Program-made: the position numbers and the translations under genes
Assembly (NCBI GenBank): GCA_016714005.1
Contig: JADJOA010000008.1
Span: 124,001 to 188,000, forward strand
Direction: 5' to 3'
DNA from: Bacteroidota bacterium
Lineage (GTDB): Bacteria > Bacteroidota > Bacteroidia > AKYH767-A > OLB10
Length of the DNA: 64,000 bases
The notes under the pieces: model-generated
Told to the model about the DNA's origin: nothing
Database searches by the model: none
The model's input: the letters and a program-made list of their open reading frames with translations, nothing else
Shown here: positions 9,091 through 20,144 of the stretch, one piece after another
Layout: every line of letters starts with the position of its first letter
Position numbering within the stretch: position 1 is the first letter of the stretch

Positions 9091-11508
9091 TTAAAAAAGT
9101 TTAGGGAATTGTGAAGGATTAATACTGCTCATCATATTATACACTGCATTAAAAACATCTTCGGCATTTGACTTAGAGAAATAATCGCCATCGGAACCAT
9201 AAGCAGGTCGGTGTTCTTTAGCAGTAACGGTTACAGGTGCCGTTTCAAGGTACTGAAATCCGCTTTGAACCTCCATTACTTGCTGCATCATATAAGCTGT
9301 GGCTCCACCGGGCACATCTTCATCAAGAAAAACAATTTTGTTTGTTTTCTGTAGGGATTCGCAAATAATATGACTGATGTCGAAAGGAACCAAGCTCTGC
9401 ACATCAATCAGTTCAACGGAAATGCCAACTTGAGCCAGTTGCGCAATAGCATCCTGTGCAACTTTAATACAAGCACCATAAGTAACTAATGTAACATCAC
9501 TTCCTTCAGCTAATACTTCGGGAATGCCAACGGGTACTTTAAACTCGGCAAGATTAAGTGGCATTTTTTCTTTTGTCCGGTAACCATTCAGCACTTCAAC
9601 AACAATTGCTGCATCATCGCATGCTAAAAGCGTATTGTAAAAACCGGCAGCCTGCGTCATGTTACGTGGAACCAATATCATCATGCCACGCAATGCACCA
9701 AGCATAAACTGCATTGGAGAACCTGAGTGCCAGATGCCCTCTAACCTGTGCCCACGTGTGCTTACAATGAGGGGGGCCTTTTGTCCACCTTTGGTGCGAT
9801 ATTGTAAGCAAGCCAAATCATCAGTTAACACTTGTATGGCATAAGCTAAATAATCTAAGTATTGAATTTCGGCAACGGGTCTTAAGCCGCGTAACGCCAT
9901 TCCAATGCCCTGACCAATAATAGTTGCTTCTCTTATGCCTGTATCAAACACACGGCTAATGCCATACTTCTGCTGCAATCCTGAGTAGGTTTGGTTAACG
10001 CCACCAATATGCCCCACATCTTCGCCAAACGAAATCATTTCGGGGTATTGGGTAAGCAGCGCATCGTTGTTGGCAATTAAAATTTCGTAGCCATTTACGA
10101 GAGCAGCATCGTTATTGTATTCTGGTTTTATTTCCTGCACATTTAATGCACTCCATCGGCTTTGGCTGTATTGGTACGAATTGTATTTATCAGCGCAACT
10201 GTTTTTCCAGTTGTTAAACCAGTGTATTAAATTTTGTTTTGATGATGAGGTTTCATTTCTGAGTAAACGAAGAGTTTTGTTAAACGCAACAGAAATATTT
10301 TTTCTTTCATCACCTTCATTTTTCAAATCTTCAATTACCTTGCTAATAAAAACACCGTTGCTGCTTTCATGCGCTACGGTTTCAAGTTGTACAACTGCTT
10401 CGTTTATTTCTGCTTTAATCTCATTTAAAAAGGCATCCCAAGCGTTGCGCTTGCTGTCATTTGCATGTTGTTTAGCATCAGCTTCAATTTTATCTAACTC
10501 ATCAGAAGTGGCAATGGCATTTGATTGAATCCATTCGCGCATTTTCCTTAAGCAATCATATTCTTCTTCCCATGCTAAGCGCTCTTTCGATTTATAGCGC
10601 TCATGAGAACCAGAAGTGGAATGCCCTTGTGGTTGTGTCATTTCTTGTATGTGAAAGATAACAGGCACATGTTGATCGCGGCAGAGTTTTATTCCTTTCT
10701 CATACATTTCACACAAGCCGGCATAATCCCAACCTTTACCTCTAAAAATATAGTAACCATCCTTTTCTTCTGTCTTGGCAAATCCACTCAGTACTTCAGA
10801 AATATTCTGTTTTGTAGTTTGAAACTTTGCAGGAACTGAAATACCATAGCCATCATCCCAAATAGAAATTGCCATAGGCACCTGCATAACCCCTGCCGCA
10901 TTAATGGTTTCAAAAAATAAACCTTCACTAGTGCTCGCATCGCCAATTGTGCCAAATGCTACTTCGTTCCCGTTTAAAGAAAAATTTTCAAACCGTTTTT
11001 CTTTTAGCTCAGGATTATTGCGATAAAATTTAGATGCAGCTGCAAGCCCTAATAAACGCGGCATTTGTCCGGCAGTCGGAGAAATATCAGCAGAAGAATT
11101 TTTTTGTGCCATTAAATTCTTCCATGAGCCATCGGCATTTAAAGAGCGTGTTGCATAATGTCCATTCATTGCACGACCGGCAGTGGCCGGTTCAGCATCA
11201 ATATTTGGATGTGCGTACAACTGCGCAAAAAACTCCTGCACAGTAAGCAAGCCTGCTGCCATCATGAAAGTTTGGTCGCGGTAATAACCACTTCGAAAAT
11301 CGCCATTTCTGAAAACTTTTGCCATTGCAATTTGAGCTACTTCTTTTCCATCACCAAAAATCCCGAACTTGGCCTTACCGGTTAGCACTTCTTTTCTTCC
11401 AAGCAAACTTGCCTGCCGGCTTTCGTTAGCAATGCGATAATCATTGAGAACTGAATTTCTAAAGTCGTTAAAAGAAATATTTGTATTGGTTGTTGGCTCA
11501 GTCTGCAT
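9091..11508 (-). CDS. 2-oxoacid dehydrogenase E1, fused alpha and beta subunits
   Basis: Thiamine-pyrophosphate-dependent E1 of a 2-oxoacid dehydrogenase complex, probably branched-chain type. It has 805 residues with alpha and beta subunits in one chain. The alpha part (about 1-380) carries the TPP motif start GDASTSEG and the loop GHSTSGSHERYKS. The beta part (from about 460) starts with MISFGEDVGHIGG and contains RGHRLEGIWHSGSP and TYGACIKVA. It would feed lipoyl-E2; neither E2 nor E3 is in this window. Reading frame is intact. The fusion is common in Bacteroidota. The substrate class is inferred from family resemblance. Confidence 0.88.
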   Translation of the reverse strand: MQTEPTTNTNISFNDFRNSVLNDYRIANESRQASLLGRKEVLTGKAKFGIFGDGKEVAQIAMAKVFRNGDFRSGYYRDQTFMMAAGLLTVQEFFAQLYAHPNIDAEPATAGRAMNGHYATRSLNADGSWKNLMAQKNSSADISPTAGQMPRLLGLAAASKFYRNNPELKEKRFENFSLNGNEVAFGTIGDASTSEGLFFETINAAGVMQVPMAISIWDDGYGISVPAKFQTTKQNISEVLSGFAKTEEKDGYYIFRGKGWDYAGLCEMYEKGIKLCRDQHVPVIFHIQEMTQPQGHSTSGSHERYKSKERLAWEEEYDCLRKMREWIQSNAIATSDELDKIEADAKQHANDSKRNAWDAFLNEIKAEINEAVVQLETVAHESSNGVFISKVIEDLKNEGDERKNISVAFNKTLRLLRNETSSSKQNLIHWFNNWKNSCADKYNSYQYSQSRWSALNVQEIKPEYNNDAALVNGYEILIANNDALLTQYPEMISFGEDVGHIGGVNQTYSGLQQKYGISRVFDTGIREATIIGQGIGMALRGLRPVAEIQYLDYLAYAIQVLTDDLACLQYRTKGGQKAPLIVSTRGHRLEGIWHSGSPMQFMLGALRGMMILVPRNMTQAAGFYNTLLACDDAAIVVEVLNGYRTKEKMPLNLAEFKVPVGIPEVLAEGSDVTLVTYGACIKVAQDAIAQLAQVGISVELIDVQSLVPFDISHIICESLQKTNKIVFLDEDVPGGATAYMMQQVMEVQSGFQYLETAPVTVTAKEHRPAYGSDGDYFSKSNAEDVFNAVYNMMSSINPSQFPKLF

Positions 11509-11746
11509 TTCAATATTGTATTACGTTGCGTTCAAAAATAAGGAAATGATTTACATAATTTCAGAAACAGTTTTTCCTTTAATTTAAAGCATTAGACATA
11601 AATGGGATTTGATAAATATTTCAGCTTTAAATTATTTTAACATATCTCCTTCTTCTGTTCTTATACTCTTGTAACAATTGATGTTACTTAACCGTCACAT
11701 CCATTAACAAACCATTTTTATTTAAACCATTTAAACAAACTAAACA

Positions 11747-14165
11747 ATGACGAAGCACATGCTAATCGTATTCCTTGCATTTACATCTCTGTTAAGCAAG
11801 GCACAAAGCACCGGAACCATTTCCGGTAAATTAACAGACCCACAAAACAATCCGGTTGAATTTGCAAATGTTGTTTTGCTTAACGGTAGTGACAGCACAC
11901 TTGTTAAAGCAGCATTGAGCGATGAAAATGGCAATTTTATTTTTGAAATTTCAGATGCAGGTACTTACCTGATTAATGCAACACAAATTGGGTTTACGCC
12001 TTATTCTTCTGTAGTAAATTTTGATGGAAGCATTATGCAAATTCCATTAATTAAAATGCAGAAGGGAGCAGTTGAACTTAAGGAAGCAAGCATTGTTGCA
12101 AGCAAGCCTCTAATAGAAAGGCAGGCTGACAAGACAGTTGTGAATGTGGAGAATACAATCGTAAACAGCGGCACAACAGCTATTGACATTTTAAAACGTT
12201 CGCCCGGAATTACTGTTGACCAGGATGGAAATATAAGCCTGAAAGGAAAGCAAGGAGTGCTGGTGATGATAGACGGTAAACCAACTTATCTCTCGGCAGC
12301 CGATTTGTACACAATGCTAAGAAACATGCGTAGTGATGAACTCTCGCGTAGAAATTATAACCAACCCATCAGCTAAATATGACGCGGCAGGCAACTCAGG
12401 AATTATCAATTTAAAGATGCGCAAAAAGCAAAACTTAGGTTTTAATGGATCTGCACGGGCAAGTTACGGGCAAGGCGTTTACCCTGATTTTGGCACAGGC
12501 ATCAATCTTAATTACCGCAACGAGAAGTTTAACTTGTTTGGCAGTTACGACCGGGGCAAAAGTTTTTACTATGAAGACACACGACTTATCAGGCGTTTTA
12601 AAGAAACCGATTACACATCAACTTTTAATCAAAGAAGTTTTGAAAAAACAGAATCGGATAATAATAATGGTAGAGCCGGAGCAGATTTTTTTATCAATAC
12701 CAAACATACAATTGGCGTATTGGGTAAAGTTAACTTCAACAACAATGATGGGAGCAACACCAGCACCACTCAAATTTCAAACCTACTTTCTGCGCCCGAT
12801 TCAGGATATACCACAGTAAATAAAAATCACAGCGAGTGGAACAATTATTCCATCAACCTCAATCATCAGTTTACAATTGATACAACCGGTCGTGAGTTAA
12901 CCACAGATATTGATTATGCGCATTACAACACCGAGCGTGATTTCAATTTTACCACCAATTATTTTTCGTCAAATCCGGCATATATTCCGTACAAAGAAAA
13001 AGAACGTAACAACCAGCCGGCAGAAATTTCTATACAATCTGCAAAGGTTGATTATGCACAAACTGTTTTTAAAAAGTTTAAATTGGAAACAGGCTTAAAG
13101 AGCAGCTATGTAGTTACAGATAACGATGTAAAATATTTTTTTGTGATTGATGAGAAAGATGTTGCCGATATATCACGCAGCAACAGGTTTAAATACAAAG
13201 AAAACATCAATGCCGCTTACGCATCATTGCAAACAGAAAAAGGAAAATGGGGGTTCCAGTTAGGGTTACGTGCCGAGCAAACCATTTCAAAAGGTGAACA
13301 AATAACTACATCTGAGAATTTTAAGCGTGATTATATTCAACTTTTTCCGAGTGCATTTGTAAACTATAAATTGAATGACAAAAATCAGTTTATCGCCAAA
13401 TACAGCAGACGTATAGACAGACCGGAGTACCAACAGCTAAATCCGTTTAGGTATTTCCTGGACCCAAAAACATTTCAACAAGGCAATCCCGACTTGGAGC
13501 CACAACTTACCAACTCATTTGAATTATCGCATACGTTTATGGATGCAGTAACAACTGCCATTGGTTACAGCAACACCACCGATGCAATGACAATGGTTAC
13601 CAAGCAAATTGACAGTACACGAACTACCTATGTTATAACTGAAAACTTAAATACAAATGATAATTACTCATTTTCTATTGACATGCCAATTCCGATTACA
13701 AAATGGTGGTTAATGAATAACAATTTTGTACTGTTTAACAATAGGTTTAAAGGAACCATTGAAGGTGGAGATTTTAATGAGCGGCTTACTTCATACACTT
13801 TCAACACTTATCATTCGTTTAAATTAGGTAAGGGTTACACGTTTGAACTTTCAGGTTATTACAACAGCAAAATGGTTTATGCCACATTTATTATTGACCC
13901 GCAATATTCTGTTTCGGGTGGTATTGCAAAGTCATTCTTAAAAGACAGGTTAAATGTAAAAATAAACCTTAACGATATTTTTAATACAGAACAAACAACA
14001 GCAAAGGTTAAGTATAACAATGTTGACTTTGATTTTAAGCAAAAGCAAGACTCGCAATTTTTCAGAGTACACCTCTCCTACTCTTTTGGCAAAAAAACCG
14101 TGCAACAAGCACGCAGCCGATCAGGTGGTGCGCAAGACGAGCAGAACAGGGTAAAGACAAATTAA
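11747..14165 (+). CDS. TonB-dependent receptor, outer-membrane barrel family (frameshifted)
   Basis: Outer-membrane protein of about 800 residues. Signal peptide 1-19 (MTKHMLIVF...LLSKA). A carboxypeptidase-regulatory-like domain follows (GTISGKLTDPQNNPVEFANV), then a plug-like region with DILKRSPGITVDQDGNISLKG and IDGKPTYL. After it come IITNPSAKYDAAGNSGIINL and a long aromatic-rich barrel ending in LSYSFGKK. This pattern fits the Bacteroidota outer_membrane_beta-barrel_3 group, whose ligands are mostly unknown. The frame breaks near 12345 (segments 11747-12376 and 12333-14165) at ...DELSR/VEIITNPS; this site is not an obvious homopolymer. Preceded by about 240 bases without a gene. Confidence 0.85.
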
Positions 14166-14290
14166 TTAAGGTAATTAATTGAGGGGGGCTGGCATTACCC
14201 TATTAACTTAATTACACAGTTACCCAATACTATGTAACCTTATTTACTTGTTCATGTATAAATGAGAACTAAAAATCTCAATTTATTGAT

Positions 14291-16258
14291 ATGAGCAGGA
14301 AAAAATTTTTACGCCAGGCACCACGTGTACGCACTTCCATGAAAATGGCTATGGTTATTGGTGCATCTTCAATTGCCGGTTTAGTAGTTCTTCTATTAAT
14401 AGTATTTAATCTGAGTAAACAGGAAGAATCAAGAGCTGGAAACACGCAACCTCAAATGACCTTTATAAACGCAGAAACATTTCAGGACACAAGTTTAGTT
14501 TTAAGAGGAAGCAGTGTTAAAGCCATTATTGGAGTTATTGTAGAAACAAAAGGCTCATCCTCACCTTTAAAAGCAGGCATTATTACATTTAACCTTAACG
14601 GAACAACCAAGCCGGCATCAAAAAATATTGAAAACATAAAATTGTTTTATACAGACAACGATGCAAAGTTTTACGCCAACTCACAAGTTGGAGCAACCAT
14701 TGTTCAAGCGCCAGAAGGAGAATTTAAAATTGATGCAAGCAAACAACTATTGCCTGGAAAAAATTATTTCTGGCTAACGGCTGATGTAAAGAGTTCGGCT
14801 ACGCCTAATGGAAGTGTTGATGCAGAATGTATTTCAATAAATATTGGCAGCACCGAATATTTAACCCTCCTTGCGGCACCTGAAGGAGAAAAAAGAATAC
14901 GAAACAATAATGCTTACTATTCTACAGGAAACAAAGATGGAAACTCTTCAGAATCTTGGAACAATAAAAGAGACGGAACAGGCAGTAAACCATCAAATAT
15001 GAATGATGCTTTAAATTGTTTTTTTATTCAAAAAGGTCATACCATAACAGCATCAGAAAATACTTACATGCCAATGGTGGCTATTGAAGGGAGCGGAAAG
15101 CTAATTATTGATGACAACTTACGAACGAATGAATTGAATATCTCAACAAGTGGTGTATGCCAATTTAATGTTACGGCAAACGATTGCCGATGCATTGGCA
15201 AATTAGTAATGGAAGACAATGCCAACTATATACACAACTCAACCGGAATATTTGCAGCAGGAAATGCATGGCTTTCAAAAGAATCGCAAGTGGTGTTTTT
15301 TAAGTATGATGAAAAAACTTTTCCGTCAGGAATTAAGTGGGGTAATGTTTTGATTGACGCAAGTGAAAGTATTCACACCAATATTAGAAGCGCGTTTAAC
15401 AATGTACAGGGTAATTTAGAAATTGCTGCCACTGCCGGCAATGCACTTTATATTGAAGGAAATGATGTTATGAATATAGCAGGAGATTTTATTTTATCAG
15501 GTGGAATTTTTGAAGGTGTACGTGGTAACAACAGCATTTTGAAATTAAACATTGGAAAAAATTTAGTGGTTAAAGGTGGAGTACTAAAAGACGTAGAGAA
15601 CAGTTACACATCAAATGCTTTTACACAAATAAATATTGGCGGTGATGTAATGATTGCATCAGGTCAGGTGCGGTTTGCTAATGCAGAAAACGGAAAATCA
15701 GAGATGAATTTTGTTGACAAGTCAAACAAATCGGTTAGATGGACACAAAAAAATAAAGCCGATGTAGAGTTGGGTAACATCAACATTAAAGAAGAGAAGG
15801 AAGTTTTTGTTAAAGGAGATTTGATTGGAGACATTGCCAAAGACAGAACATTTACTGTGGAAACAGGAGGCAAATTGTGGTGTCATACTTATCCGGTTAC
15901 TGGTGAAGGCAAATTTATTTTGAATGACAAGGCAACACTTGCAATTGGTCATGCAAAAGGTATTAATTCAAAAAGAAAGACGGCAACATACAAACCGAGC
16001 AAAAAACAATTTCACAGTGGCGCAACTTATGTTTACTACACCGGCAGCACACCTCAGGAAACAGGAGATTTTGCAACTGTGCCAGTTGATGGCAAGGTAC
16101 GCAACCTTATTATCAGAAAAGAAAACCCGGCACAAACGGTAGTGCTTTCCCGCAACATAGAAGTTTCGGAAATTGCTACAGTAGGGATGGGAACATTAGA
16201 TAAAAAAGAATTTGACATAAAAGGGAAAGACCTTTCGGGGAAAATTAAAGGAAATTAA
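14291..16258 (+). CDS. Membrane-anchored beta-repeat protein with BNR-associated-like N-domain
   Basis: 655 residues, unknown function. There is no cleavable signal peptide. A basic start (MSRKKFLRQAPRVR) is followed by one transmembrane helix at about residues 20-42 (VIGASSIAGLVVLLLIVF). Residues about 55-200 resemble the N-terminal domain found in BNR-repeat sialidase-like proteins: VLRGSSVKAIIGVIVE, IKLFYTDNDAKFYAN, LLPGKNYFWLTADV. The rest is beta-helix-like: repeated NISTSGV / GNLEIAA / IAGDFILSGG / IGKNLVVKGG strands. No C-terminal sorting domain is present, unlike other surface proteins here. A strong terminator follows. Confidence 0.6.
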   Translation: MSRKKFLRQAPRVRTSMKMAMVIGASSIAGLVVLLLIVFNLSKQEESRAGNTQPQMTFINAETFQDTSLVLRGSSVKAIIGVIVETKGSSSPLKAGIITFNLNGTTKPASKNIENIKLFYTDNDAKFYANSQVGATIVQAPEGEFKIDASKQLLPGKNYFWLTADVKSSATPNGSVDAECISINIGSTEYLTLLAAPEGEKRIRNNNAYYSTGNKDGNSSESWNNKRDGTGSKPSNMNDALNCFFIQKGHTITASENTYMPMVAIEGSGKLIIDDNLRTNELNISTSGVCQFNVTANDCRCIGKLVMEDNANYIHNSTGIFAAGNAWLSKESQVVFFKYDEKTFPSGIKWGNVLIDASESIHTNIRSAFNNVQGNLEIAATAGNALYIEGNDVMNIAGDFILSGGIFEGVRGNNSILKLNIGKNLVVKGGVLKDVENSYTSNAFTQINIGGDVMIASGQVRFANAENGKSEMNFVDKSNKSVRWTQKNKADVELGNINIKEEKEVFVKGDLIGDIAKDRTFTVETGGKLWCHTYPVTGEGKFILNDKATLAIGHAKGINSKRKTATYKPSKKQFHSGATYVYYTGSTPQETGDFATVPVDGKVRNLIIRKENPAQTVVLSRNIEVSEIATVGMGTLDKKEFDIKGKDLSGKIKGN

Positions 16259-16278
16259 AATTTGCTAAGTGTATTTAG

Positions 16279-16304
16279 CCCGCTCCTGTAAGAGCGGGTT
16301 TTTT
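16279..16304 (+). terminator. Rho-independent terminator
   Basis: Perfect 7-bp stem CCCGCTC / GAGCGGG with a 6-base loop, followed by six T. It lies 20 bases after the stop of the beta-repeat protein and separates it from the TonB receptor downstream. Confidence 0.85.
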
Positions 16305-16366
16305 ATTTTCATCAATAGAAACTTAAATAGATAAATTGTGTATAAATACCTATTAAATCACAGGCA

Positions 16367-18349
16367 ATGAAAATTACCAAACTGATAGGGGTATGCTGCT
16401 TTGTTATTGCTTTTTTAAATGTACAGGCGCAAACCGATACGGCATCATTCAATGAAATGAGCCTTGAGCAATTGCTTAATGTAGAGGTAAGCGTAGCCTC
16501 ATCTACCAATTTAAACAATAGAGAAACTCCGGGTATTGTATCCGTTATTACAGCCGAAGAAATTGAAGCCATGAATGCAACGGATATTACCGATGTTTTA
16601 AAACGAATACCGGGAATGGAGTTGGGATGCGATGTAGAAGGTGTTTTAGGATTGGGAATACGCGGCAACTGGGCACATGAAGGAAAAGTGCTTTTGCTAA
16701 TTAACGGTATTGAAATGAATGAAAGCTTATATGCCACCTTACCTTTGGAGCACAACTATCCGGCAGACATGATTGAAAAAATTGAAATTATACGCGGACC
16801 TGGTTCTGCAATGTATGGCGGTGCCGCTGCTTATGCAGTTATTGATGTCAGGTTAAAATCAGCAAATAAGCAACGTGGTATAATTGCCAACAGTTCCATT
16901 TCTGCATTTAAAAATGCTTTAGCATCGCAGGTAAACAATATTTATGTAGGCAATAAAACCTCTAACTACTCATACTCCATTATTGCCAACCGAACAACTG
17001 CAATCAGAGGAAATCGTTATTTCACTGATGTATATGGTAATGCTTATGACATGGCTAAGGAAAGCGATATTGAAAATAATTTAATGGCAATAAATCTTAA
17101 TGTAAGAGGATACAATATAGACGTAGTTTTTTATGACTATAATATTTTTTCGCGCGATGGCTATGATGCCATTTTTTCGCAGGCTTACTACACAGGCTTT
17201 AAAGCCGGTCATGCCAAACTTTCAAAGAAAATAGAATTAAACGAAAAATTCTCATTTACTCCTACCATTGGATACAAAAATGAAAAGCCCTGGAATTTTA
17301 ATGATGATTATGATACAGAAGAGTATGAACCATTTGACATAACCGTTACAGAATGGAGAAGCGGAATTAGTTTTACTTATTGTCAATCCGAAAAATTTAA
17401 TTTGGTATGTGGTGGCGAAATGAACAATGAAAAAGCGGTTGACAACAATGGAGAAATATTCAGCAGTAACAATAAAACTTCAATTACCAATAATAATGCG
17501 GCAATTTATGCGCAAGGAGTACTTAAAACTAATCTGGCAAATTTTACAATTGGTTGTCGAGCCAACTTCAACAGTATATATGAAAACACTTTTGTTCCAC
17601 GCATAGGTTTAACAAAAGCATGGGAAAAGTTTCATTTAAAGGCACTGCTAAGCCAGGCTTACCGTGCGCCAAGTATTCAAAATACAGATGCCAATACATC
17701 TATTCAACCCGAAAAATCTTTAACAGCCGAAGTTGAAATAGGGGCACAGCTAACAAACAACCTGAGCATTTCGGTTAATGGTTTTGATATGTCAACGACC
17801 AAAACAATTGTTTATTCGTATGATGATGTTGATGATGATGACAACTACCTGAATGCTGGTAAAAGCGGAACACGCGGGTTTGAAACAGAATTGAAATTTA
17901 AAAACAAGGCAAACTATTTTGGTATTGCCTATTCGTTTTATTCAACAGGAAAACAGTCAACTGTAGAAAACTACATGGTGCCGCAAAATGCCGATATGCA
18001 GTTGGCTTTTCCGGCACATAAAATTTACGGCTATGTAAATATATCTTTAAACAGCAAACTACATGTGCAACCGCAGTTGGAGTTTAAGGGTCCGAGGTAT
18101 GGAATTACATCTTATAACGAAGAAACAGATGAACGTTACTATCAAAAAATAAATGCAATGGCAGTTTGCAACATCATGATTAACAGCAAGGCCCTGCTTG
18201 CCAAAAACCTTAATATTGCTTTTGGTGTCAAAAATATTTTTAATGCCAATGATGTACTCATACAACCTTATTATGATTTGCATGCGCCTATACCCGGTAA
18301 AAGCAGGGAAGCTATTTTGAAACTTACTTATCATTTTAATTTTAAATAA
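16367..18349 (+). CDS. TonB-dependent receptor paired with YfiR
   Basis: 660-residue outer-membrane receptor. Signal peptide 1-21 (MKITKLIGV...NVQA). The mature start has MSLEQLLNVEVSVASS, then a plug domain (VSVITAEEIEAMNATDITDVLKR; IRGPGSAMYGG) and a 22-strand-type barrel ending ...ILKLTYHFNF. Reading frame is intact. A YfiR-family gene starts 24 bases downstream on the same strand. The MSLEQLLN start and the YfiR partner are typical of receptors thought to sense rather than merely import. The ligand is unknown, and no iron- or vitamin-specific motif could be assigned. Confidence 0.85.
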   Translation: MKITKLIGVCCFVIAFLNVQAQTDTASFNEMSLEQLLNVEVSVASSTNLNNRETPGIVSVITAEEIEAMNATDITDVLKRIPGMELGCDVEGVLGLGIRGNWAHEGKVLLLINGIEMNESLYATLPLEHNYPADMIEKIEIIRGPGSAMYGGAAAYAVIDVRLKSANKQRGIIANSSISAFKNALASQVNNIYVGNKTSNYSYSIIANRTTAIRGNRYFTDVYGNAYDMAKESDIENNLMAINLNVRGYNIDVVFYDYNIFSRDGYDAIFSQAYYTGFKAGHAKLSKKIELNEKFSFTPTIGYKNEKPWNFNDDYDTEEYEPFDITVTEWRSGISFTYCQSEKFNLVCGGEMNNEKAVDNNGEIFSSNNKTSITNNNAAIYAQGVLKTNLANFTIGCRANFNSIYENTFVPRIGLTKAWEKFHLKALLSQAYRAPSIQNTDANTSIQPEKSLTAEVEIGAQLTNNLSISVNGFDMSTTKTIVYSYDDVDDDDNYLNAGKSGTRGFETELKFKNKANYFGIAYSFYSTGKQSTVENYMVPQNADMQLAFPAHKIYGYVNISLNSKLHVQPQLEFKGPRYGITSYNEETDERYYQKINAMAVCNIMINSKALLAKNLNIAFGVKNIFNANDVLIQPYYDLHAPIPGKSREAILKLTYHFNFK

Positions 18350-18373
18350 AAGTAGCAGAGCGTGTCATTTTTT

Positions 18374-18916
18374 ATGAGAACTTTTTTCAAATACCTCTGG
18401 CCGCTTATATGCTTTCCGGCAAGCATTTTTGCCATTTCGGTCTTTTATCCTGTAAAGGGTGGCGAAATGAAAGAGTCAACTGTAAAAGCCATGTTCATTT
18501 ACAATTTCACCAAATATTTAGAGTGGGATAAGGAAAGCGCAGAAGAAAAATTTGTGATTGGAGTATATCGCTATTCCGATATGGCTGATGAACTCATGCT
18601 TAATTGCAATCAGAAAAAAGTAAATGACAAGCCTATAGAAATAGTAACCCTTTCCAACTACCAAGCCATTTCCAAATGCAAAATTATTTTTGTTCCGGCC
18701 AAATACATAAATGATTTTACACAAATAAAAAACATAGCCGAAAAAAATAATGTGGTTGTAATTACAGAAAGCGAAGGCATGTGCAAAAAAGGATCATGCA
18801 TTAACATTATTCGCCAAGAAAAAAACCTTCGCTTTGAAATTAATATTAAAGAACTGACCGATGCGGGAGTAAAGATCTATGAGCAACTAAAAAAATTGGC
18901 AACAACTGTTTACTGA
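18374..18916 (+). CDS. YfiR family protein (DUF4154)
   Basis: About 180 residues, periplasmic after signal-peptide removal. The ATG at 18374 gives MRTFFKYLWPLICFPASIFA; a GTG at 18362 is also in frame. Family signatures are visible: KESTVKAMFIYNFTKYLEW near the mature start, FVIGVYRYSDMADEL, and the closing block RFEINIKELTDAGVKI. In Pseudomonas YfiR represses the diguanylate cyclase YfiN from the periplasm. Elsewhere family members sit beside receptors and sensor kinases. Here it follows the TonB receptor directly but has no kinase or cyclase next to it. The next gene is convergent and one base away. Confidence 0.82.
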   Translation: MRTFFKYLWPLICFPASIFAISVFYPVKGGEMKESTVKAMFIYNFTKYLEWDKESAEEKFVIGVYRYSDMADELMLNCNQKKVNDKPIEIVTLSNYQAISKCKIIFVPAKYINDFTQIKNIAEKNNVVVITESEGMCKKGSCINIIRQEKNLRFEINIKELTDAGVKIYEQLKKLATTVY

Positions 18917-20100
18917 TTATTCAAAATCGTCATATAACAAATACCTTTTTCTAACTAACTTATATTTGTTAATATCAGCTTGCCATGACTTTCTGATTTC
19001 TTCTTCACTTTTTCCTTCTATAATTTGATTGGCAAATAAATTTGTTCCGGCAAGTTTGTCAAAAAAAGGAGTAAAGAATTTTTCCTTTTCGGGATAAGAT
19101 TGATACATGGATATAATCCAAAACAAGTAAAGCGATTTTGCATTTTTAATATAAACACTTCCAAACTCTCTTAAATCAATACCAGAACAGCTTTGGTTTT
19201 CGTACATAGGCTTTGCTGCCTTACCCAACATACTTTTGGGAGTAAACTGAAAATTACCTTCTGTAAAAGAAGGGTAACCAATTACCTGGAAAGGGTTTTC
19301 CGTTCCCCTGCCTACACTAACAGGTGTGCCTTCAAAAAAACAGAGTGTTGGATATAAATAGATACTTGCCATGTTGGGCAAATTGGGCGAAGGTGCCACA
19401 GGCAATTCATAATGCATTTTATGATTGTAGTTGGCACATGTAATTACTTTTAGTTTGCATTGCAAATTGTTTGCGAGCAATTTTTCTCCGTTTAGCATTT
19501 GTGCATACTCCCCTATTGTTAAACCATGCACCACAGGAATTGATTGCATACCCACAAACGATTCATATTTTTTTCAAGAACAGGTCCGTCAATAAAAAAA
19601 CCGTTAGGGTTAGGCCTGTCTAAAACCAATAGCTCAATATTATTTTCGGCACAAGCTTCCATCACATATTGCAAGGTAGATATATACGTGTAAAACCGAA
19701 CGCCCACATCCTGTATATCAAAAACCATCAAATCAATTCCTTCTACATCTTCCTTATTTGGTTTTTTATGATTGCCGTATAACGATACTATTTGCAAACC
19801 TGTTTTCGTGTCTATACCGCCTTTAATGGTCTCCCCTGCTTCTCCTTCCCCCCTGAAACCATGTTCGGGCGCAAATACCTTTTTGACATTTATCTTTAAT
19901 GCAAGCAATGAGTCAATAAGATGAGTTTTGCCAATAACCGAAGTTTGATTAGCAACCCCACCCACTTGCTTTTCCTTTAAGAGGGGGACAAAGAGCTTGG
20001 TTTGCTGCGCTCCTGTTTCAATTGCCGATACTGGTTGTGCATAACAATTAAAAACCATCGTTATAAAAAAAATTAATGGTGCATAACGCATCATTGCCAT
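18917..20100 (-). CDS. DUF1343 / NamZ-like exo-beta-N-acetylmuramidase (frameshifted)
   Basis: Secreted peptidoglycan-processing enzyme family. NamZ (YbbC) of Bacillus removes non-reducing-end MurNAc. Family marks: FAPEHGFRGEGEAGE, LMVFDIQDVGVRFYTYIST, VLDRPNPNG and VVHGLTIGEYAQMLNGE. The start at 20100 (MAMMRYAPLIFFITMVFNC) gives a signal peptide; an upstream ATG at 20127 is also in frame. The frame breaks at the T7 run 19568-19574 (one base short): VLEKKYESFVGMQSIPVVHG is restored. Segments are 19519-20127 and 18917-19555. Likely recycles cell-wall sugars; no other recycling gene is adjacent. Confidence 0.83.
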
Positions 20101-20144
20101 AACATTATTTTTGAAGCAATATTGCAAAATAATTCCATCAACTT

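Noticed and set aside
10115..10528. 137-residue frame on the plus strand
   Set aside because: It lies antisense inside the intact dehydrogenase E1 gene, is rich in Ser, Cys and Phe as antisense frames of this DNA are, and matches no family.
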